DNA from: Sequoia sempervirens
Taxonomy: Eukaryota; Streptophyta; Pinopsida; Cupressales; Cupressaceae
Assembly: GCA_007258455.2 (NCBI GenBank)
Contig: VDFB02270651.1
Location: 495,645,370 to 495,709,369, forward strand
DNA length: 64,000 nucleotides
Reading direction: 5' to 3'
Made by a program: the position numbers and the translations under genes. This document shows, piece by piece, positions 23,964 through 36,299 of this stretch (the first letter of the stretch is position 1; the number at the start of each line of letters is the position of its first letter). The notes under the pieces are model-generated. The model was not told where the DNA came from and ran no database searches. It saw only the letters and a list, made by a program, of their open reading frames with translations.

Positions 23964-26415
23964 GTCCCTACTCTAGTTCTTCTTGAACATTCTTCTCCTT
24001 ATCTATTTTTGTGTCCTTGGCGTGCTCTTCTTCCTTATTAACATCTTGTTGTTGTAGCTACTCATCCTAATATTGTTGTTGATCATCTTTGGCCAATTGC
24101 TCACTATCTTCAACATTAATCTCCTTAGTATCAACCTTTGATTGGGGGCCTTGGAAGCATCTTCAAAGCTTTTGTTTTCTTCTTCAACGTCCTCCCCTAC
24201 CTCAAAAGGTTGATTGTCATCTGGTGGTTCTCGAACTATGTTCTCAACGTCATCCTGTGCAGCCTCATCTTTTTATTTTTGTAGTGTAGCCTTTTCCAAT
24301 TCTACAACTACCTTTTCAATGTTTTCCAAGTTGAGAAATGGGATCCCACTCCAAAGAGAAGGTTGCCTTTGATACATCATCTAAGGTCTTTCCTCATAAC
24401 TCTCAATATTTATAGCTTCTTCTTGTGTCCCTCCCTTAGCAGTGTCCAATGGGACATCTTCTTCCTGCATAGCTTGCTATTTCTTTGGTGGAGTAGCCTC
24501 TACAGAATTATCCTTCTCCTTTCCATGAACAAGTCTTCTTCTTTTGGGAGTTCCCTTCGAAACAGGCTTGGTTGGTTTTCTCTTCTTCGAGATAGGATTT
24601 CTTTGAACCTCTATTTTTTTTACATTGGGATTCTATTTGGCCTTCATCCTCCTAATTACTAAAGGCCTCTCTTCATCAAATCCTTCCTCTTCAGTACCTT
24701 CTTGGTCTCCAACATCTAATTCCTGCTCAAAAGATGATTATGACTCAAGGCCACCCATCAAATCATAAGAAAGCTTCACTTCATCAGCCTCAACTCCAAA
24801 ATATTTTGAGTATCCCATTGTTTAGAGTACTTGATCATAGGGGAAGTGATCTCATCCAACTCCATCACCTCCTCTTTAGCCCAGTCAATTGGAGGAAGAC
24901 ATTTATTTGCAATTTCCAAGTAATCATGATGTTGGATAACATCCTCTTCATCCTTAACTTGATCTGGAACTTCCATGATTCTATATAGTCTCATCATTTT
25001 GAGGGATAATTGAGAGAATCTCCTTTTAAAGACCTCGAATTCATCCTAGCAATTGGCCCAATAATCCTTAATGTGGGATTTAAGTTTATAATTTTGGGTT
25101 GCAACCTTCAATGCAACCCCATAAGGATCAAAAAATCTCTGCTTAGTATGAGTAGGCAAGGGGAAATAATCCATCTCCATTTTTTAATGTTGAGCATTGG
25201 AAAAGGAAGGGCAAGCCTCCCATCCATTCATCTTGATGGGGAATTCACCCCCAATGTATGTTTCGTGCAAATTCTTCAATACTTTATCAAAAGCTACCAA
25301 CTGCTTAGTAACCTCTAGTATGACCAATTTTTTTGTGGGATACTGAGGCAACCTGTATGGCCTGAGGGGGCACCCATGCACTCTAATGTAAGAAAATTTG
25401 GGAAACTACAAGAACCAATAACCATACTTCTTAACCAATTCCATTGAATGCTCAGATAGTTTGATATGGAGAGCCTCCTGCAATGTTTTGGTAATGTACA
25501 TTGTGGATGCATCTTTTACTCTCCTATAGTGGGAGGTGTTGGACAAATGCAATTGGGTATAACAATCACAAACCTTTGTCGAGCTCCAATTGTACCTGTG
25601 CAAGATAGTCCTTTATACTTGAAATTTTGAGCTAACATATATACCACATAAGAAGTCATGGTGAATTTCTTAGTGTCTTGGACTTCCCTGAGTTGTTTGT
25701 CAAGGTTATTGCTAATCAATCTTGTCATTTCATAATTAGTCCCTCTTGTAATTTTTTCCATTACATAGAACATCCATTCTTCAAATTGGGAAGCCCTTTC
25801 CAATACCATTACTCTGCTCAAGAGAGTTATCATATCATTATATTCTACCTTGAAGTCGCTTTTGTGAAATACCTTAGGCAACTTTGTGTAGTGCTACCTA
25901 GGTTTATCTATCCACATAGAATTCATAATCTCCAAGGCCCTTTCTAGGTTGCCTGCGTATAACTTCTTTGTTGTCTCTAGAAAAATCTTGGTCAACTTTT
26001 GATGGGAAGGTATTCCAAATGCCTCGATTAATGATTCTTCTATGAGATTGGCCATGATTCTTCCTTGTGTCCTAATTATCATTCTTTGATTCGAGTCATA
26101 GTGCTTGGAGCACTCAACAATCAACTCTAGACATTGAATAGAGGGAGGGAACCTCGTAGCCTATGCCAACCCGATCTTGACCAACCTCCTTGCAAGCTGA
26201 GTGGTAACTAGGCAAGACATCCTTTTCTTAAAATCCTCCAAGTATATGTGTCCCAAGTTGGTATCCTCAACTTCTCCCCAATAGGATACAATATTGAATT
26301 CCAGAAACACACCCTTGAAGTCGTACTTCATCCTTTCTACATGGGACAACTCCTCTTTCTCAATTGTGGTATTCTTTCCCTTTCCTACCTTTGCTTTTCT
26401 AGATTTAGCTTGCAT
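23964..26415 (-). pseudogene. 5' part of an unrecognised, interrupted protein gene
   Basis: An ATG at 26415 (MQAKSRKAKVGKGKN) opens a protein that can be followed for about 800 codons through several stops and frameshifts. In order: VERMKYDFKGVFLEFN (about 26,335), NSMWIDKPR (about 25,930), a 121-codon open piece at 25881-25516 with MLAQNFKYKGLSCTG, KKLVILEVTKQLVAFD (about 25,320), MRLYRIMEVPDQVKDEED (about 24,990), then Glu/Lys-rich sequence up to the LTR element. Some stops sit where a glutamine would fit. No nucleic-acid-enzyme motif is visible. It continues at 19447-18252. It may be the extra open frame of a large retroelement or a lineage-specific multicopy gene. Confidence 0.5.
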
Positions 26416-26619
26416 CTGTTAGCCAAAATATCATAATCACTTGAAATACAAGGAAAGGTGTGGAAAGATTGTTAGTATAAATAAAATCATGAGCAAAATA
26501 TCTATACCCACATTAGGAAAAATGTCAAATAATCATATAAATAATCATGCCCAAAATTCCCATTCACAACCGTCAAATTCATCCTAAAAGATAAGCATTG
26601 GGTTTTACACTCATATGAG

Positions 26620-27440
26620 AAGTCCGAGGATATATCCTTCTCAAGAAATCTAAAGATTTCAAGCGTTCAGGAAATCAACGATGAACTGCATTGAGGATTT
26701 CCAAAGGTTAAGAATTCCATGATGTCAAATATCTCGAGGATTTCCTGAGGTTAGGAAATCTATGGGGTGGAGGCAAACCTACAAACATTCATTATTGGGA
26801 CATTTGGATCGTGTTTGGAATGTCTCATTTTGGATCATTACATATGAATATAAAATATAGCCTGGCACCTTAAACCCCTCGAGAAAATCCAAGCTTCAAG
26901 AAATCTTTTCATTGTAGGCACAAAATCATGGTGCAGGTAACCCATCGGGGATTTCATGAGGGTGAGAAATTCATGACAAGTAAAATTGTCAAATTTTTTA
27001 GAAGAGCAGGAAATTTGCGAGAACTAGGGATCCAAGGATTTCACACAAGCCCAGAATTCATGACATACAAGTGTATCGACAATTTCTTATGGTCGTGAAA
27101 TCCACGATGATGAGGTTATTAGAGATTTCATGAGGGCAAGAATTTTGTGATGAAGAGATTATCGTGCATTTCAAGTGCCAGCAAAATCTGCGACAACGTG
27201 TTTGTTGGGATTTTCACAAGGCTAAGAATTTCATAGCTAAGGTAGATCTAGGGATTTCCAGGATGGATGAAATCCACGATGATGCATTTCAACATCCCAA
27301 AAATGACTAAGTAACACCCTTCTTCAACTTTGTGGGATCATCGGGGATTCTAAGGGAAATTGAAACGTACTCATTGAACCAAGGATTTCATGACAAAAAG
27401 TTTTAAGTGTTTATTGCAAATGATAAGATCTCATGAGAGT
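26620..27440. repeat. Irregular repeat field built on ggatttc...gaaatcc
   Basis: About ten loosely spaced (45-60 bp) units combine 'gaggatttcctgagg' with 'aagaaatccatgatg'-like text, as at 26695, 26744, 26950, 27125 and 27252. Each unit has weak dyad symmetry (GGATTTC against GAAATCC). The same family reappears at 34300-34540, on the other side of the gypsy element. Confidence 0.6.
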
Positions 27441-27683
27441 TGAGGCGAGTTTAAATCTACAATCATCCACCATGGTTTGAGTTTACCTAGACAGCCTCCC
27501 CAACCCTTGAGTTATACCAAATCATGTTTATCAATCATGATCATATCATTCAATAACGTCATTTCATGTAAATAGCACAGGGCTTAGGTAATTTTAAATA
27601 GGGTGTAGTTGGTGACAAACCCATATGATATCACATCAAACAAATGCCATTTTCAATAGTTTAAATCCTAACTAAATGGCAGG
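27441..27683. other. Short spacer before the gypsy element
   Basis: Non-coding AT-rich DNA between the repeat field and the first LTR. The last bases before the LTR are gcagg. Confidence 0.4.
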
Positions 27684-28029
27684 TGTTACACCCTTAATAT
27701 TGGTGTACATCAAGTTATGAATAGTCATCTTGTGGCTATCTTAACTCTTAATTAAGTCATATTATTATTATTATACTGTTATTTAGTTGTTTAGGTCAGC
27801 CTAAGGCTTATATAGGGATATCTAAGTCATCTTGGGTGATATCCTAGGCATAAATAGGTATATATAGGAGGTAGTGAGTCTTATTTCATCATCATATTGT
27901 GAATTGTGTTCTCATTCGAGATATTTGGAGGTTTCCCCCCTCGAAGTGACTTCTTATTCTCAGTTATTATCAAGCATTTGCAACATATTTCCTATCATTA
28001 TATTCTATTGTGCAAGTTATTTCATTACA
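27684..28029 (+). repeat. 5' LTR of the 27.7-33.3 kb gypsy element
   Basis: 346 bp, TGTTACACCC to TTCATTACA. It matches 32955-33289 and 33290-33633. It includes a TATA-like 'tatatatagg' near 27,861. Confidence 0.9.
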
Positions 28030-28031
28030 AG

Positions 28032-28043
28032 TGGTATTAGAGC
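28032..28043 (+). promoter_or_regulatory. Primer-binding site (initiator-Met tRNA type)
   Basis: Reads TGGTATTAGAGC, one mismatch from the usual TGGTATCAGAGC, two bases after the 5' LTR. Confidence 0.8.
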
Positions 28044-28539
28044 ATGATCTTGGCACCGTAGAGGCAAGGCATCTTCTTAATATTGGAGGTGATTTTGGGA
28101 AGAGCATATCTTTCATATTTTGGAAAAAATAATAATTAAAGGGTTTTTGAAGACCATATTAAAGAATATATAGTCTATATTTTAGAGAAATTGGAGCTGC
28201 ATTGAGTGAATTATTACAAAATTAGGGTTTCTTACACAATTTATTTGGAAGGTGCATATCTCTCAAAGCCTGTTGAACTAGAGCTTTATTTTTAGTGGGA
28301 TTTTGAAGACACAATATATCAGTCTACAATAAAAAAAATTTGGAGAAAATTAATAAAAAATAAGTGAGTTATTGCTAAATTAAGGTTTACCACAAATTCG
28401 TTCTCAAGGCTTCAAATCTGCTAATTTTTTGGAGTTTTTTATGGGTAAGTGGTATCTTTGCCTTAGTAAGTTACAATAAAATTTTAGAGAATTTAAGTTT
28501 CATTTGTGTGATTTATTTCAAAATTATTAGCTTCCATCA

Positions 28540-31500
28540 TGATGGAGCCTGCAACAAGAGGCAAAAAGTGTTGTCACACTAAGGAAATCCCCTAATAAGG
28601 ATGAGGTAACATAAAGGATATTAATCCCAATGAGGAAATAAGTAAGGTCAAGGAAGACATGTCCTTAATGAATATATAGATGTGTGGGCCTGAGAGGAGA
28701 TATATCAGACATATGAAGCATCTTAAGCACATATATGAATGAACCAAGAAAGGAGGTCTCAAGCAACCAAGGTGAAAATTCTAGGTCTACTACTCTTGAA
28801 CCAAATGTTAATACTCCTATGGGATCTAGGAATTTGTTACCAAAGGTGGATATGCACAAGTTTGATGGCAAGGATCCTCTAACATGGATAAACTAGATGG
28901 ATAATTTTTTTGTAGTACATCAAGTCCCAAATGGAAAAAAGGTCATGATGGCTTCCCTATATCTAGAACTAGATCAATTCATTTGGTATCGTTGGATTTG
29001 TACTCATCACAATAAAAAGGGTCTCGTTGTCTCATGGTCAATTTTTAGGGAGGAAATCCAAGTACAATATAGCAACAATGTGATAGACAACTTCTTTAGC
29101 CAACTAGCTAAAGTTCAATTAACAAGATCAATTAAGGATTATATCCAACGATTCCAAAATCTTTCCTTAAGAGTGGATACAATCATAGAGGATAACTTGA
29201 ATGATTTATTCTTGGGTGGTCTCAAGGATCACATTCAACATGAGGTACGCATGTTTAGTCCTAGCTCTATAAATGAGACTTTTATCTTAGCACATAGGGT
29301 AGAGGAGAAGTATTTGATTCTTAAGAAGCAAGGGGCTAATGTGATAAGAGAGAGGATATTCAACACCTTATCTTCCTCAACCTACTAGGTTGAATCCACA
29401 ACAAATTGAGGAGAAAAGAACAAAAGGGTTTTGTTTCAATTGTGATAGAAAATACAGTTGGGGACATAAATGTAGTGAAAAGAAATTGTTCTATATTGAA
29501 GGTCTCAGTGAGGAGGAAGATGAGGAATTGATATTAGAGGATGAAAGGGAGGAAAATGAGGAACCACATGATGCCCAAGCAATCATTTATTGTCATGCAC
29601 TCTTAGATTTTAGTTCTCCACAAACTCTCGAGGTAGTGGGTTTCTTAAAGAAGCAGAAAGTAATAGTGTTGATCGACTTAGGTAGTACTCATAATTTCAT
29701 CAACAAAAAGTTGGCTACTCATCTAAATTGTTTTATATATCTAGCTCCAAAGTTTCAGGTTTTGATTGCAGATGGTGTTACTTTCAATTGTTTTGGGTAG
29801 TTTCATAGCATTAAATTATGCATGGGAGACTATCACCTTGATAGCCCAGTGTATGTGATATCCATGGTTGCAACAAATATTGTTTTGGGAGTACTATGGC
29901 TCACTACCTTGGGAAAAATTGAGATGAACTTCCAGGAACTATTCATGAGATTTCAATCAGAAGGAAATACAATAGATCTAAGAGGATTGAAGGCAAGGTC
30001 CCCACAAATGGTAAGCTCTCATCAAATGCAAAAGTTTCTTAAGAAAGGAGTTGATGGATTTGTGGCCCAATTATGTTCATTAGAAGTCTCTTGAACTAAA
30101 GCTCCCACCCATCCAAATTTACAAGCAATAATTGATCATCACTTAGTGGTTTTAGGAGATATTCCTAAGGGACTTCCTCCTAAACGGGATCATGATCATG
30201 CCATACAACTAGTTCCAAGGAGCCATCCACCCAACATCAGGCCTTATAGGTATCCACATATATAAAAAAATGAGATAGAAAAGATTGTTGAAGAGATGCT
30301 AGAGGCAAGAATTATCAAGGCATAGCCAAAGTGCTTACTCCTCGCCCATGGTGATGATACATAAGAAGGATGAAACTTGGCACATTTTTCTAGACTATAG
30401 AGTTCTCAACATGTACACGATTAAAGATAAGTTTCCTATTCTAGTCATTTATGATTTTATAGATGAATTGAATGGATCTATGTATTTTACAAAGTTAGAT
30501 CTTGGATTTGATTATCACCAAATTCAAATTAAGATATTTGTATGACAACATTTAGGACTCATGAGGGTCATTATTATTTTTGGTGATGCCATTCAGTCTT
30601 ACCAATGCACCATCTACATTTCAAAGTTTGACAAATTCCATTTTTAAGTTCTCAAGAGGAAGTTTGTATTCATATTCTTTGATGATATATTGATTTATAG
30701 CAAGACATGGGAAGAACACTTACATCATGTAGATCAAGCACTACAAGTACTCGAAGATCACCAACTCTACGCTAAGCCTTCCAAGTGTGTTTTTGGTCTT
30801 AAGGAGGTGGAGTATTTGGGACACATAGTTACACATGAGGGAGTAAAGTTGGATACTAAAAAAATAAAGGTTATCATGGAATGGCCTATTCCAAAAACCA
30901 TTAAGAAATTGAGCGGTTTATTGGGATTGAAAGAACACTATAGAAGATTTGTGAAGAATTATGGCCGTATAGAAGCATCCCTCACAAATTCATTGAAGAA
31001 GGATCCTTTTCATTGGAATGAGTCTGCTAATGTAACATTTGAGAGATTGAAGGAGGCTATTTGTACAACTCCAGTGCTTGCCACTCTAGACTTCACCAAG
31101 GACTTTATTGTAGAATGTGATGATTTAGGAAATGGTATAGGAGTAGTACTCATGCAGGAGGGTCGACCAATTGCTTTTGAGAGTTATCAATTAAAGGGTA
31201 AGAATCAACTCAAACCTATTTATGAGAAGGAAATGCTAGCTATTCTTCATGTAGTTAAACAATGGAGGCCTTGTCTAATGGGTAGACACTTCAAGGTTAA
31301 GAAAAATCATGATAGCCTAAAATATTTTTTGGAACAAAGATTATCTTCTGAAGAGAAACAAAAATGGGTCACTAAGATGTTGTTATATGACTTTGAGATT
31401 GTATATAAGAAAGGGGAGGAACCTATTGTGGCAGATGTAATTTTGAGGAAGGATGAGAAAGATGAAGCCTTATTGCATGCCCTTTCAATATTACAAGAAA

Positions 31501-32930
31501 ATTGGGTGTAAGAAGCCAAAGTAGAGTGGCAGAATGATGTGGCTACAAGTAATCTCATCCAACAATTAAAGGATGATCCTAGTAGCTCAAACAAGTTTTT
31601 TTGGACGGGAGATACTCTTTGGTATAGAGTGATTGTATCTTTGCAATAATTATAGTCTTAAACAAAAGATTCTCATAGAACCTCATGAGTCTCCAGTTGG
31701 TGGTCATTCGGGATTTTTGAAGACATATCATCAAGTTAAGCAAGATGTTTTTTGGGAAGGGCGTAAAGGTGATGTTCAAAAATTTGTGGCTAATTGTTTC
31801 ATTTGTTAGAGGAATAAAGGGGAGACAATTAAGACTCCAGGTCTTTTGCAACCGTTAGTTATTCATAACCAATGTTGGGAAGAGGTATCCATGGACTTCA
31901 TTACAGGGTTTCCCAAATCTAAATTCAGTCATAATGTCATCATGGTAGTAGTGGATTTCCTCACTAAATATGCACATTTCATTGCATTATCACATCCTTT
32001 TACAACAAGTACAGTGGCAAAATATTTTTTGGAGAATATACAAAAGCTACATGGTACACCTAAGGTTATTGTTAGTGACTGTGATCCTATCTTTACTAGT
32101 CACTTTTGGAAAGATTTATTCTCATTTTTGGGTACTCAATTAGCTCACAACTCTTCATACCACCCTCAATTAGATGGGAAAACTGAGGTTGTTAATAAGT
32201 TTTTGGAAGGATATCAACATTGTTTTGCTTCATCGAAACAATCTCAATGGGTAGATTGGCTACCACTAGCAAAATGGTGGTATAACACTTCTTTTTATAG
32301 CTCATAAAAAATGTCTCCCTTTTTGGCACTATATGTATATCATCCTTCATCCATCACATCATCATTGAAGGTGTCACCAAGAGTTCGGGTAGTAGAGGAC
32401 CACTTGATTCATCAACAATAGGTACTTTCAGGACGCAAGGAGAATTTAGCCATGGCACAAAATTGAATGAAGCAACAAGCAAACCAACATCATAGTGACA
32501 TAAGTTTTGAAGTTGGGGATTAGGTCTTCTTGATATTGCAACCTTATAAGCAAATATCACTAAAGCAACATAAAAATAACAATAAGTTGTCTCCAAGATA
32601 TTATGGCCCATACCAAATCATGCAAAAGATCGGTAGTGTTGCATGCAAGCTAGAGTTGCCACCAATAACAAAGATACATCCAGTTTGTTTCTTGTTTGAA
32701 GAAGGTAATTGGGCATAATATTCCAACTCAAACAATACTACTAGAGCTCAATGAAGAAGGAAGAATCATATTGGAACCATAATGCATTCATCAAACATGC
32801 ACAAAGAAGCTAAGGACTAGAACTTTCACTGAGTATCTCATCTAATGAAAGAATCTACTAGTTGAAGATTCCACATGGGAAGATAAGGAATTCATTCAGA
32901 AGAATCTGCAATTGATTAGCATTGAGGAAA
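28540..32930 (+). pseudogene. Broken gag-pol polyprotein of a chromovirus-like gypsy element
   Basis: The likely start is ATG at 28540 (MMEPATRGKK). Gag is readable at 28897-29385. A variant zinc knuckle (CFNCDRKYSWGHKC) is at about 29430-29471. The protease has LIDLGSTHNFI where families have D-S/T-G, so the catalytic loop is altered (about 29,670). Reverse transcriptase pieces run 30348-30545, then FFDDILIYSK (about 30,680), with the YxDD-type Asp pair kept. RNase H follows to 31511. Integrase runs 31846-32307 with MDFITGFP, SDCDPIF and DGKTEVVN, giving D, D and E. A GPY-like piece (YYGPYQIM) is near 32,600. The tail LVEDSTWEDKEFIQK (about 32,855-32,900) is chromodomain-like. Stops include TAG at 31807 and 32419 where Gln fits, TGA at 32464 (Arg) and TAG at 32521 (Trp). 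Confidence 0.85.
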
Positions 32931-32954
32931 ATGCTTCTTTAAAGAGAGAGGGCA

Positions 32955-33289
32955 TGTTACACCCTTAATATTGGTGTACATCAGTTTATGAATAGTTGAC
33001 TTGTTGCTATATTATTAAGTCATATTATGATTATTATATTGCTATTTAGTTGTTCAAGTTGGCCCAAGGCTAATAAGGGTCTATCTAGGTCAACATAAGT
33101 GATATCCTAGGCATAAATAGGTATATATAAGAGGTAGTGAGTCTTATTTCATCATCATATTGTGAATTATGTTCTCATTAGAGATATTTGGAGATTTTAC
33201 CCCTCAAAGTGGCTTGTTATTCTCAATTATTATCAAGTATTTGCAACATATTTCATATCATCTTCTATTGTGCAAGTTATTTCATTACA
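32955..33289 (+). repeat. 3' LTR of the gypsy element
   Basis: 335 bp, from TGTTACACCC to TTCATTACA. Its last base is followed at once by the first base of another LTR. Confidence 0.88.
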
Positions 33290-33633
33290 TGTTATGCCCT
33301 TAATATTGGTGTACATTGGATTATGAATAATTGGCTTGTGGCTATCTTAACTCTTAATTAAGTCATATTATCGTTATTATATTATTATTTAGTTGTTTAG
33401 GTTGGCCTAAGGCTTATATAGGGCTATCTAAGTCGACCTGGGTGATATCCTAGGCATAAATAGGTATACGTAGGAGGTAGTGAGTTATTTCATCATCATA
33501 TTGTGAATTGTGTTCTCATTGGAGATATTTAGAGGTTTTCCCCCTCGAAGTGGCTTGTTATTCTCAATTATTGTCAAGTATTTGTATCATATTTCATATC
33601 ATATTCTTCTATTATGCAAGATATTTCATTACA
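33290..33633 (+). repeat. Extra LTR abutting the 3' LTR
   Basis: 344 bp, from TGTTATGCCC to TTCATTACA. It has the same family, the same direction and full length, with no bases or target duplication between it and the preceding LTR. Confidence 0.88.
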
Positions 33634-34299
33634 ACAAGGATTCCAGGACTACTGAATATGCAAACCAAAGCCCTAAAATGAAGGATTTCGAGCGGCCAAA
33701 ACACATGGACCAGAACCCTAACCAAGAAATCCTAGGTTTAAATACAATTTTCACATTTCACCGCCTAGCCCGCCTAAATATGCGTTCATAACCTTCGTTC
33801 CTAATAAAGAATGGCTCAGAGCTGACATGGACATGCCAAATCATAAGATTATAGAGAATGAGAAGCCCCAAAACCTAGATGACTTCAAACAAACACCAAT
33901 ATTCAAAGACATTGTGATGAAGCCCAAGGAAACCAAACCAAAATGCAAAGAAAGCACTAAATATAAAACAATGCATGACAAGTCCTCTTTAATTTAAACA
34001 TGAATGAGCAACTAACCTTTAGATTTTGGAGAACAAAGGATATGAAATTCCAACTAGTTGCCAATATCTTCCAATCCGTTGCATAATCCCTTAAAAGCTC
34101 ATGCACAAATAACCATAAACTATAGCTTTGAAAATTCCCAAGTACACAAACCAAAATTTGTAACCACAACAATGAATGACCAAATGACAACACAAAACAC
34201 CTTTAAACGTTCATATTTTTTGCCATTAATGTCCTCCTAATTGTACCTCAAAATGCATTTAAATCATTAACATGATAATTTTCTAAAGTTTTGGGGACT
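33634..34299. other. Non-coding spacer after the gypsy element
   Basis: AT-rich DNA with no readable gene. It probably belongs to the older sequence into which the gypsy element inserted. Confidence 0.4.
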
Positions 34300-34540
34300 T
34301 CACACCCTCAAGAAATTCATGACAGACAACCTCGAGGATTTTGGGTTACCCAAGAAATTCGTGATGAAAGACATCGCCATGGATTTTGAAGAGACAAGAA
34401 ATTCATGACAAATGCTCTATCGAGAATTTCACGAAGGAAATAAATCTTTGACATACCAAGATCCAGGGATTTCAAAGGGACTCAAAATCCATGGGACAAC
34501 CACCATCAAGTAATTCCTTAAGACAAGAAATCGTTGTATT
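34300..34540. repeat. Second field of gaaattcatgac/ggatttc repeats
   Basis: Several units such as 'caagaaattcatgacagac', 'tcgaggattttgggttac' and 'agggatttcaaaggg' match the style of 26620-27440. The two fields bracket the gypsy insertion. Confidence 0.55.
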
Positions 34541-35016
34541 CAAGCCAGTTGAATACTAAGAGGTTCAAAATGACGACTCTTCATAAATTTGGACCTGAGG
34601 GTCCGTTGTAAACCAAATTCACTTTCCAATTCAAATTATCCTCGCAAACTCAGGAAAATGAAATCATCAAAATTTTGAGGACCCATCCCTTAAGGGGAAA
34701 ATGAAGCAACCTAAAGTAAGATCAAAAAGAGGGGGTCCTCATCTTGGATGGGGCATGTGTGCAAAATGCACAACTATTTTCACTTAGTTTTTTTTGGGAA
34801 ATCGTGTTAGGGAAAGATTTATTCACTTGTCTAAAGTTTAGAATTTTCTTTCATTTTTTTATTGGAAAATGTATGGATCTCATTTTCCATTGGAGAGAAG
34901 GACCAATAAGAAGATTGAATTAAAATAGTTTATATAGTTTTAATTCATATGGTTAACTCCTCATTCATGAGGTGTCCACTTCTCATTTTAATTATATTGA
35001 TAGATTAAAAATAAAA

Positions 35017-35260
35017 TGGATCCCTCCCTTGAATGGTGCATGGAAGATGAACTTTGATGGTGCTTCCCAAGACAATTTGGGCCCCTCATGGGTGAGGTGT
35101 CATCCACAACTTCTTTGGTAATCTAATTAAAGTAGCTTCAAAAAAAAATTCTCTTGATATGAATAATAAAGTGAAGCAAAATCATTGTTACCTGGGTTAC
35201 AATTGATAAATTATTACTCTTCCAACAAAATTATAATTGAAGGTGACTCAATGCTTGGGT
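35017..35260 (+). pseudogene. RNase H-domain remnant, LINE or plant RVT_3 type
   Basis: WIPPLNGAWKMNFDGASQDN from 35017 matches the hallmark start of plant RNase H domains at the end of LINE ORF2 (W.PP..GW.K.NFDGA..GNPGP). After a frameshift near 35,085 the text continues as VIHNFFGNLIK and, near 35,235, IIIEGDSMLG, which corresponds to the family's IIVEGDS motif. The first catalytic Asp (NFDGA) and the later EGDS Asp are still readable. It is a short 3' remnant. No reverse transcriptase is visible upstream. Confidence 0.7.
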
Positions 35261-35629
35261 AAAAGTTCATAATTGTGTCACATTTTCAACCAACAAAGTA
35301 GTTTCGAGTGAAATAATTTTGGATGAAACTATTTTTCTTGAAGCTATTTATCACCTACATGGCACAAATAGTTTAGGTGAAACCCTTTGAAACTATTAAA
35401 TTGATAATTTTAAATCAAGTTGAATTTATATGCAATATTTTGATCCAAACTTTTTGGAGCAAAAGAGTTCCAAATGAAACACTTTCGCTTGAAACTATCT
35501 ATATGGCAACCCATGTGACACAACCTAACCCCTCTTTTGGGGAATTTACAACAAACGTAAACTTCAACTCTAGATTTCTCCAACCAAAGGCATTTTTTGA
35601 AACTCTTATGCAGAGCTCAAAATATAGAA

Positions 35630-35631
<2 letters not shown>

Positions 35632-35699
<68 letters not shown>
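35632..35699. repeat. (TA)34 microsatellite
   Basis: A perfect TA run of about 68 bp. The Tyr-Ile frames that cross it are artefacts. Confidence 0.95.
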
Positions 35700-35701
<2 letters not shown>

Positions 35702-36299
35702 CAAGCAAGTTATTAGAATCAAACATGAGATTGATTAGAATTTTAAAAATATTTTAATTTTTAAAAAATATAGTGCACTACAAGATTATATAATTATTTT
35801 TTAATTATAAAAAAAAAAAAAGTTGACATCCCATCAAAATTATGACATTTTGAGTACATTTCACTTAATTTAAAAAATCATTGAAATTCCTCCATGTACT
35901 AGACTTTCAAGTTATCTTAGTGGGAAAAATCAATTTTTTTTTTCCTCCAAATGCAACACAGACCTTAATTTTTTTTAATTTACCACACAAGACAAGATAG
36001 ATTTGAGGAATCACCTTTGTGTAATTTGATGACATCAAGGTTATGATGTCATCATATACGTTCCATACATAGTACAAGACTGAGGTGAACACAAAATAGT
36101 TTAGGGTACTCAATCTTAGAACCCATACACAATGCAATCTAATAGATGAAAGAATTATTATTTGAAAAGGACTTCTAAGTTGGTGAAGTTTAAGCCAAAG
36201 TTATAATAATAGACTTACAAATAAAGAGTAATGTGTTATTAATCAATACCTTAGTAGTTGTCTTGATACAAAAGTTCAAAATCAATAATTGCACATTTT
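35700..36299. other. Non-coding AT-rich DNA
   Basis: I see no gene, RNA or clear repeat apart from poly-A/T runs near 35805-35820 and 35934-35943. Confidence 0.4.

Larger units (their letters stand above)
27684..33289 (+). mobile_element. Degraded Ty3/gypsy chromovirus-like retrotransposon
   Basis: A plus-strand element with short LTRs (346 and 335 bp), initiator-Met primer site (28032-28043) and a polypurine tract (aaagagagagggca, 32941-32954) directly before the 3' LTR. Domain order is gag, zinc knuckle, protease, reverse transcriptase, RNase H, integrase, then a chromodomain-like tail, which is the gypsy order. The tail and short LTRs point to the chromoviruses. It carries many stops and frameshifts and cannot encode a full polyprotein. 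A third LTR (33290-33633) directly abuts the 3' LTR. Outer flanks gcagg / acaag are a poor target duplication (3 of 5). Confidence 0.88.

Noticed and set aside
35377..35757. Open frames of 126 (plus) and 75 (minus) codons crossing 35.6 kb
   Set aside because: They exist because the (TA)34 repeat has no stops in two frames; the flanks have no coding character.
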